Shown here piece after piece: positions 58,629-64,000 of a stretch of 64,000 nt of DNA (its first letter is position 1; every line of letters starts with the position of its first letter). The DNA comes from UBA5239 sp031548025. Lineage in GTDB: Bacteria; Verrucomicrobiota; Lentisphaeria; Victivallales; Victivallaceae. A program made the translations under genes and the position numbers. Under the pieces are notes generated by a model that was given only the letters and a program-made list of their open reading frames with translations, was not told the origin of the DNA and made no database searches. The stretch covers positions 1 to 64,000 of the forward strand of contig JAVBRM010000111.1 of assembly GCA_031548025.1 (NCBI GenBank), in the 5' to 3' direction.

Positions 58629-60558
58629 AGAATTTCGCTATGGCGCGGTGGTGCTGTTGAGTGAAGACGATACGCCGGAGTCGCTACTGGCGACCTGCCG
58701 GGGAATGAGTTCGTTGAGCATGAATACCGTGGTGATCTGGCCGCCGGTATTTTACCACGACGGCGAGCGCGATTACACGATTCAAAAGATGATGTTGGAC
58801 GCCGCCGGGCAGTGCGGTATGCAAGTGATTATCGAGCTGACCGGGCAGGTCAGCAATCTCGAATATCTGCCGGATTGCCGTTATCGCGATGAGTTCGCGG
58901 TGAAGAATCCCGACGGGACTTCCGCCCTGATGCAGAACGGCCTGGGGGAATTGAACTACAATCATCCGGGAGTAAAAAAAGAATTGAGGTCGTTCTTCCG
59001 CGAAACCGTAGCCGCTTTGAAAGATCATCCGGTGTTGTTGGCCTGGGACCTCTGGAATGAAACGCATTTTAAATCTTATGACCGTTTGACAGTGCTGGCT
59101 TTTCAGGAGTTCCTGCAGAATAAATACCGGGATATCGCCGAGTTGAACCGGTTCTGGCACAAGAGCTACAGTAACTTCAACGAAATCAGGCTGGACCCGG
59201 TCACCTGGGCCTCGATCGTGCCGGATACCGACTGGGAGGAGTTCCGTACCGACAACCTGGCGGCGATCCTGAAGGAATGGGCGGATATCGTGAAATCATT
59301 TGACTCCGGGCATCCGGTCATCGCCGACAATGTCATGAGCAATGTGGTCTGGAGTGAATTCGACCGGGGAACCGATGATTGGAAAGTCGCGAAAGCGGTC
59401 GATTATTTCGGCATTTCGTTTTATCCGAAAACCGGCGGGCGCCTGCTGAAAATCAACGAACCATGGCTGCGGAGCATGACCTTCGCCGGAGCGGCGGCGG
59501 CCGGAGGCGGGGAGTTCATGATCTCCGAACTGCAGAGCCATTATTATTCCGAAATATTTACGGCGGAAAGAGTGGCGCCGGATGAGCTCATTAGTTGGAA
59601 TCTGGAAGCGCTGTTTCAGAATTGCCGGGGCTCGGTTTACTGGAAATACGAACCGTTCAAGAGCGGTTTTCAGCTTGGGGGCAGGGGGTTGGTGCTCGCG
59701 GACGGTACTTTCAGCAAGCGGGCGCATGCCGCCGCCGAGTTTGGTGAATTCATCCGCAAATACCCGGATGCCGGACGGTTGCGTTCGGTTAAAAAAGCGG
59801 CCATGCTTTATGACCGCCACAATAATTTTGCCATCAAAGCGGTCAACAACCGGGTCCGCCACCTGATTGGTGAAGACCAGGCGGTCAGGGCCGGTTACGA
59901 GGTATACCGGACCGCTTATGATTGCAATGTCCAAATGGCGATCGTTACCCCTGCCGATGATTTCAGCACGTATGAACTGCTGGTGCTGCCTTATCAGATG
60001 ACGATCAGCGAAACACTGGCGGCAAAGCTGGCGGAATTCATGGAGCGCGGTGGACGGGTGGCGGCTGCGTATCCTTTCGGCGATATCAGCGAAAAAGGTA
60101 CGCTGTATGCTGACTTGCCGGGCGGCCCCGCCAACCGGTTCATCGGCGCGCGGATGGTCGATTGCGTAGCCGACACTGTGGACGGTCAAGCGGTGGAAGT
60201 TCAGGAATTGGAGACAGCCGGCGAAGTCATCAAGCATACTGACGGCGGCTTGCCGTATATCCTTCGGCGCAAATGCGGAAACGGTGAATTTTATTATTGC
60301 TCCGGCAACGGCACGGAAGATTATTACCGGCGATTGTTCACCGGTCTCAATGCATTTGAAGCCGACAGCCATATTGAATATGCGAGGGGCGAATCCGCGG
60401 AATATCTGCTGGTGGCGAATTATGAAAACCAAGCGGATTGCCGGGTCGGCAATGCGACCGGATTTGTGAAGATTTTCGGCGAAGGCGAGCTCATCGTTTC
60501 GAATGATGAAATCATTATCAGAGGAGCGAAGAACTGTGTCTTGCAACGCAATATTTAA
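58621..60558 (+). CDS. GH42-like beta-galactosidase family glycosidase
   Basis: 645 residues. A TIM barrel (MNTVVIWPPVFYHDGERDYTIQKMMLDAAGQCGMQVIIELTG) has acid/base E147 in LAWDLWNETHF and nucleophile candidate E303 in FMISELQSHYYS. A GATase-like domain follows (YELLVLPYQMTISETLAAKLAEFMERGGRVAAAYPFGD) and a small C-terminal beta domain, the GH42 architecture. It lacks the zinc-cysteine cluster seen in the GH42 at 35820. No signal peptide. It sits between the DUF2264-like and isomerase genes, overlapping both. Confidence 0.82.
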   Translation: MNKEFRYGAVVLLSEDDTPESLLATCRGMSSLSMNTVVIWPPVFYHDGERDYTIQKMMLDAAGQCGMQVIIELTGQVSNLEYLPDCRYRDEFAVKNPDGTSALMQNGLGELNYNHPGVKKELRSFFRETVAALKDHPVLLAWDLWNETHFKSYDRLTVLAFQEFLQNKYRDIAELNRFWHKSYSNFNEIRLDPVTWASIVPDTDWEEFRTDNLAAILKEWADIVKSFDSGHPVIADNVMSNVVWSEFDRGTDDWKVAKAVDYFGISFYPKTGGRLLKINEPWLRSMTFAGAAAAGGGEFMISELQSHYYSEIFTAERVAPDELISWNLEALFQNCRGSVYWKYEPFKSGFQLGGRGLVLADGTFSKRAHAAAEFGEFIRKYPDAGRLRSVKKAAMLYDRHNNFAIKAVNNRVRHLIGEDQAVRAGYEVYRTAYDCNVQMAIVTPADDFSTYELLVLPYQMTISETLAAKLAEFMERGGRVAAAYPFGDISEKGTLYADLPGGPANRFIGARMVDCVADTVDGQAVEVQELETAGEVIKHTDGGLPYILRRKCGNGEFYYCSGNGTEDYYRRLFTGLNAFEADSHIEYARGESAEYLLVANYENQADCRVGNATGFVKIFGEGELIVSNDEIIIRGAKNCVLQRNI

Positions 60559-61594
60559 GCTGGCGCCAAACCGGGTCTGGCGGACCTATCTCGGCGGCAG
60601 AACCCTGGACGGATTAGAGGGAAAAACTCAGCCGGAGGACTCTCATTTTCCGGAAGACTGGATTCTTTCGGGTACGCGCGCCGTCAATGCCGGGCGGGAA
60701 GAATTCAAAGAAGAAGGAATCTCCAAAGTCGAGGCTGAACCGGCAAGCCTGAATTACTGGCTGGAAAAATTCCCGGTTGAGATATTGGGCGAAAAGCACT
60801 TCAAAACCTACGGAGCCAATCCGGGATTTCTGTTGAAATTTCTCGATTCGTCGGTTCGGCTCCATATTCAATGCCACCCCACCGCGGAATTTTCGCAGCA
60901 GCACCTGGGCGTGAATTACGGCAAAACCGAGGGATACTACATCCTCGGCATCCGGCCCGGGTGCGAAGGTTATATCTACCTCGGATTTCAGCGGTCGCCC
61001 GGTTATGAAGATTTTCGGCAGGCGATTGTTACTCAAGATGTCGAAAACCTGACCGGATATTTTGACCGGATCAAGGTGCGGCCGGGGGATTGCTTCATTG
61101 TCCCCGGCGGGATTCCCCACGCCATCGGAGAGGGGGTCTTCATGATCGAAATGATGGAACCCTCCGACCTGGCGGTGCGGATCGAGTTCGAGCGCGGCGG
61201 TTACGTCCTACCGGAGTCGGCGCGCTTCATGAACCGGGATGTGGATTTCGCATTGTCGATGTTCGATTTCCGGCCCCGGACTTTACCGGAAACCAAGGCC
61301 GAGTTTTTCATCAAACCGCTGCCGCTACCGGCAACCGGAGCGGAACGTTATGCACTGTTCGACACGCGCTACACCGGCTGTTTCCGGGCCGAACGCTGGA
61401 AACTTCACGAAGAATCGACGGTGATCCACCAGGACGGTTTTTATGTCCTGATCGTAACCGGTGGTACCGGATACGCCGGAGACATCAAGCTCAAGCAATA
61501 CGACCGGATACTGGTCCCGGCATGCACCAAAGAGTTGCCGGTATCCGGACAAGGGCTGGAATTCATCCTGGCGCTGCCGCCTTGCTGCGATTAA
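60536..61594 (+). CDS. Class I mannose-6-phosphate isomerase-like sugar isomerase
   Basis: 352 residues from a GTG at 60536, chosen because GAGGAG lies 9 bases before it and because the longer in-frame ATG at 60503 is deep inside the previous gene. FKLAPNRVWRTYLGGR at the start, IQCHPTAEFS (Q112, H114 zinc ligands) and FIVPGGIPHAIGEGVFMIEMMEPSDLAVRIE (H195 region) are those of the ManA-type cupin isomerases. They interconvert mannose-6-P and fructose-6-P, but divergent members act on other sugars. The 23-base overlap with the GH42-like gene indicates tight coupling. Confidence 0.82.
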   Translation: MSCNAIFKLAPNRVWRTYLGGRTLDGLEGKTQPEDSHFPEDWILSGTRAVNAGREEFKEEGISKVEAEPASLNYWLEKFPVEILGEKHFKTYGANPGFLLKFLDSSVRLHIQCHPTAEFSQQHLGVNYGKTEGYYILGIRPGCEGYIYLGFQRSPGYEDFRQAIVTQDVENLTGYFDRIKVRPGDCFIVPGGIPHAIGEGVFMIEMMEPSDLAVRIEFERGGYVLPESARFMNRDVDFALSMFDFRPRTLPETKAEFFIKPLPLPATGAERYALFDTRYTGCFRAERWKLHEESTVIHQDGFYVLIVTGGTGYAGDIKLKQYDRILVPACTKELPVSGQGLEFILALPPCCD

Positions 61595-61624
61595 AAAAAT
61601 CTCTTGTTTTTTCCTGTCGCCATA

Positions 61625-61676
61625 TTGACAATTCGGCCTTTGTGATTATATTTATTGGTAATGATATGTTTACCAA
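61625..61676 (+). promoter_or_regulatory. Promoter and inverted-repeat operator of the GntR gene at 61691
   Basis: TTGACA (61625-61630), 16 bases, TATATT (61647-61652). TTGGTAA (61655-61661) and TTACCAA (61670-61676) are perfect 7-bp inverted arms, 8 bases apart, over the transcription start and ending 14 bases before the start codon. Confidence 0.7.
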
Positions 61677-61690
61677 AATAGGAAGTCGAA

Positions 61691-62674
61691 ATGCCGAAAG
61701 CGAAATTGATACAGCTCACTGAGCCAGTCAAGAATTACTTGAAAATGCAAGTGGCTCAGAGTGGAACCCAGCCCGTGGCGCTGGAAAGCGAACGGACGCT
61801 TTGTCCCCGTTTCGGCATTTCACGGCCGACATTGCATCGTGCGGTCGAAGAACTTATGGCCGATGGCTGGTTCCTGAAACTTCCCGGGAGGCGTGGAATT
61901 TTCAGCAATCCGGAAAGATTCATGCCTGGAATGCGGAATATCGGACTTCTGAACGGTGATTGCTACTCTTCTTCATTCATTTGCGCTCCCGCGATTTATT
62001 CCTTTGTCCGTGAGTTCAGCGATATGCGGACCTACATCAACTTCACCCGTCTTTATTCGACCTCGCTTGAGGAGAGGCTGCAGGAAATAGACAGCCTTCA
62101 TTTCGCCGGATTTCTCTTCTTTATTAACCATGAGACCGTTCCATTGATTCGAGCGTTGATCGAGAAAGGAGTTCCGGTGGTTGGGATGGTCTATTACAAT
62201 ATCAGTGACTTTGGGTTGCCGGCAGCGAATTTCGAGCCTTTTGATTACCGGAAATCCTTGGAAAACCGTCTGGCGTTCATCCGGAAAAACGGATACCGAA
62301 AGATCGTTATGATGTCTGAGCATATAGAATATTATACGGAATTTCAGCGTCTTTCCGGGAATCTTCTCGAGAAAGAAAACTTTATCCTCGGCATCGATGA
62401 TATTCCGTCCCGCCTGCCGGGAATACTCTCCGGATACAAGCCGGATCTTTTGATCTCCGACGGCAGTTTCAGGCGCTATCGATTTCTTTTCGATGTGCTG
62501 GAAAACCATTCCGGAAAAATTCCGGAGCTTCTACTTTACCCCCAGTTAAATGACATTCTGGAGGAGAATGTTCTTCGGAAGTTTAAAATTCATTTTATGA
62601 ACGATACCAGAATTTTTGAAATCGAAGGGAAAAATGCGGCAATGAAACTCAAAAAACTAATGGACAACACTTAA
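61691..62674 (+). CDS. GntR-type regulator with LacI-like sensor
   Basis: 327 residues. The GntR winged helix is ALESERTLCPRFGISRPTLHRAVEELMADGWFLKLPGRRGIFSNPE; the sensor domain has NIGLLNGDCYSSSF, IDSLHFAGFLFFINHETVPLIRALIEKGVPVVGMVYYN, RKNGYRKIVMMSEHIEYYTEF and KPDLLISDG. It is the first gene of the fourth module and lies 11 bases before a prepilin-like gene. Confidence 0.87.
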   Translation: MPKAKLIQLTEPVKNYLKMQVAQSGTQPVALESERTLCPRFGISRPTLHRAVEELMADGWFLKLPGRRGIFSNPERFMPGMRNIGLLNGDCYSSSFICAPAIYSFVREFSDMRTYINFTRLYSTSLEERLQEIDSLHFAGFLFFINHETVPLIRALIEKGVPVVGMVYYNISDFGLPAANFEPFDYRKSLENRLAFIRKNGYRKIVMMSEHIEYYTEFQRLSGNLLEKENFILGIDDIPSRLPGILSGYKPDLLISDGSFRRYRFLFDVLENHSGKIPELLLYPQLNDILEENVLRKFKIHFMNDTRIFEIEGKNAAMKLKKLMDNT

Positions 62675-62685
62675 AGGGTAATTGT

Positions 62686-63498
62686 ATGCAACACGATGAA
62701 AAACTTAGAGAAAACCGCATGCGCGGTTGGGGCGGTGAGGTATGCTGGATAAGACGTAACTCATTATGTTTTAGATTTTTTACATTAATTGAGTTGTTGG
62801 TGGTGATCGCGATGATCGCCATTCTCGCGGCGATGATACTGCCGGCTTTGAATAAAGCGCGCGAGAAGGGACGAGCGATACGGTGCATGTCGCAATTGAA
62901 ACAAATCGTCACTGGCGAACTGGCTTACTGCAACGACAATGATGACGAAATTGTACCGGTACGGATGTACAGCTCTATCGCCAAAAACGACCGTGCAAGC
63001 TGGATCTTCCTCTCATGGACTTACATCACCGGTCAGCCGACGATGCCGGCTTATTTAACCTCAGGGCAAATCGCCATGAGTACTACGCGGGCCAAAGCGA
63101 CCGTTCTGGCTTGTCCCAGCAGCAATCGTCTGAAACAGTTGAACAGCGAATATATGACTTCGCAGCGTTTCAGTTACGGAATCAACGGTGTGCCGGGAGT
63201 GGATGATTTCAAACCGAAACTCAGCCGGATTAAAAATCCTTCCGGTAAATTTTTTATCAGCGACTCTTCGGGAAGCATGTATCTTTATACGCCGTACACG
63301 GGCACCTATCATCCAATGATCCGGCATGGCGCGGGAGGGCTTGACGATACCAATCTGACCTCCGATTCTGGTGCAATCTACTGGCAAGCTGGACGTGCCG
63401 GCATTGCCAATACCGCGTTCTTCGACGGTCATGTTTTGGGTTGCCGGGTTGAGGATTTCGAGCGCGACAACAAAGCCATGGCGAGGGTGAACCAATGA
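62686..63498 (+). CDS. Prepilin-like N-terminal methylation-motif protein
   Basis: 270 residues from the ATG at 62686; an ATG at 62716 in frame would shorten the unusually long hydrophilic leader (about 29 residues before the F-T-L-I-E motif). The helix reads FTLIELLVVIAMIAIL, with Phe in place of the usual Gly before it, then LPALNKAREKGRAIRCMSQLKQI. The C-terminus has AGIANTAFFDGHVLGCR, the shared F-x-DGH motif. Its stop overlaps the next start (ATGA). Confidence 0.85.
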   Translation: MQHDEKLRENRMRGWGGEVCWIRRNSLCFRFFTLIELLVVIAMIAILAAMILPALNKAREKGRAIRCMSQLKQIVTGELAYCNDNDDEIVPVRMYSSIAKNDRASWIFLSWTYITGQPTMPAYLTSGQIAMSTTRAKATVLACPSSNRLKQLNSEYMTSQRFSYGINGVPGVDDFKPKLSRIKNPSGKFFISDSSGSMYLYTPYTGTYHPMIRHGAGGLDDTNLTSDSGAIYWQAGRAGIANTAFFDGHVLGCRVEDFERDNKAMARVNQ

Positions 63499-64000
63499 TG
63501 AAATCATTTTTCTTTCTGTTTTTGTTTTTATTGGCCGTCGGCAGCGGCGCTCTGGAAATCGATTTTTTCTCGAAAGAGTATTGTGCCTGGGCAAACGCCG
63601 CCAAAGTAAAAGACCGCAAGCAGCACGGCTTTGTCTATGGAAATCCCGGAGAAATGTGGTTCAAAGCCACGGAAAGCGGGGAAAGCCTGAAATGGAGCTC
63701 CAAACCGATTCCGGTCACCGGAGGCGACCAGATCATTCTGGAATACCGGCTGTCTGGAGGAGCTCTCCTGACTGTTGATATAAAATGGGATGGCGGTAAG
63801 CTCGAGCGGCCCTTGGGGAAAGCGCCCGGCAACGGAGACTGGCAGAAACTGGTATTGCCTGTTAAGGGTAAAAATCTGACTTTAATACCGGGATTGAACA
63901 GCGGCGATACGCCGGGTATTTGCAAAATTGATTTAAAACCCCTTCAGGTGATCGAATACCAAGGCGTGCAAATCAATGAACAATGGCTGGCGGAACCTAT
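63495..64000 (+). CDS. Secreted protein, N-terminal part (cut by window end)
   Basis: 168 codons are visible from the ATG at 63495, overlapping the prepilin-like stop by 4 bases. A signal peptide (MMKSFFFLFLFLLAVGSGA) precedes a beta-sandwich-like region (NPGEMWFKATESGESLKWSSKPIPVTGGDQIILEYRLSG.., DWQKLVLPVKGKNLTLIPG). By position it matches the secreted enzymes of the other three modules, so a multidomain glycosidase is expected, but no catalytic part is in view. Confidence 0.75.
   Translation, partial: MMKSFFFLFLFLLAVGSGALEIDFFSKEYCAWANAAKVKDRKQHGFVYGNPGEMWFKATESGESLKWSSKPIPVTGGDQIILEYRLSGGALLTVDIKWDGGKLERPLGKAPGNGDWQKLVLPVKGKNLTLIPGLNSGDTPGICKIDLKPLQVIEYQGVQINEQWLAEP

Noticed and set aside
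2069..63498. Type II secretion or type IV pilus operon
   Set aside because: Prepilin-like genes are scattered singly; no ATPase, inner-membrane platform, secretin or prepilin peptidase gene is in the window.
1..64000. tRNA, rRNA, insertion sequences, integrases or prophage
   Set aside because: No cloverleaf, rRNA stretch, transposase, terminal inverted repeat or phage gene was recognised on either strand.

Overview
The window looks like a chromosomal segment of a Lentisphaerae (Victivallis-like) bacterium, an anaerobic, fermentative polysaccharide degrader. This is inferred from five short proteins with the FTLIELLVVIAIIAIL prepilin-like N-terminus that is extremely abundant in that phylum, from many carbohydrate-active enzymes under GntR/LacI regulators, and from an NAD-linked, probably bifurcating [FeFe]-hydrogenase. 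No rRNA, tRNA, CRISPR array, insertion sequence or phage gene was seen.

Layout. 1-9.6 kb: two divergent GntR-type regulators; the rightward one leads a prepilin-like protein, a secreted clan GH-A glycosidase, a GH29 fucosidase and a Gfo/Idh/MocA oxidoreductase, followed by a terminator and a solitary prepilin-like gene. 9.6-15.5 kb: housekeeping genes (Hsp33, NifU-like, two envelope proteins, MazG), an M20 amidohydrolase, an alpha/beta hydrolase and an alcohol dehydrogenase. 15.5-20.1 kb: hydrogenase operon HydC-HydB-HydA. 20.1-26.5 kb (minus): GntR regulator, IlvD/Edd dehydratase, GH28-like protein, DapA-family aldolase and SDR, which together read as a non-phosphorylative sugar-acid pathway. 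27-30 kb: large NAD-glutamate dehydrogenase. 30-33.4 kb: tandem amidohydrolase, GH1, secreted repeat protein. 33.5-43.7 kb: GH115 and GH42 on the minus strand diverge from a LacI gene; a second LacI gene leads a beta-propeller protein and a GH2-like enzyme. 43.7-55.7 kb (minus): two modules of regulator, prepilin-like protein and secreted enzyme (DUF4091-type; PL26-like), plus an unassigned glycosidase-like protein. 55.9-61.6 kb: two small membrane proteins, a YefM antitoxin with an internally deleted YoeB, then DUF2264-like, GH42-like and mannose-6-phosphate-isomerase-like genes. 61.7-64 kb: a fourth module of regulator, prepilin-like protein and secreted protein, cut by the window end.

The most striking feature is that four times, in the same order and tightly packed, a sugar-sensing regulator is followed by a prepilin-like membrane protein and then a secreted (putative) glycan-active protein. 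The other glycosidases carry no signal peptide and would finish oligosaccharides in the cytoplasm. All five prepilin-like proteins lack the glycine normally needed before the prepilin peptidase cut, and all keep a C-terminal F-x-DG motif. This may be a Lentisphaerae counterpart of a polysaccharide utilisation locus. Most regulators have a clear palindrome or repeat next to their own promoter. Promoters seen here are mostly TTGAYA with 16-17 bases to TATAAT/TATATT.
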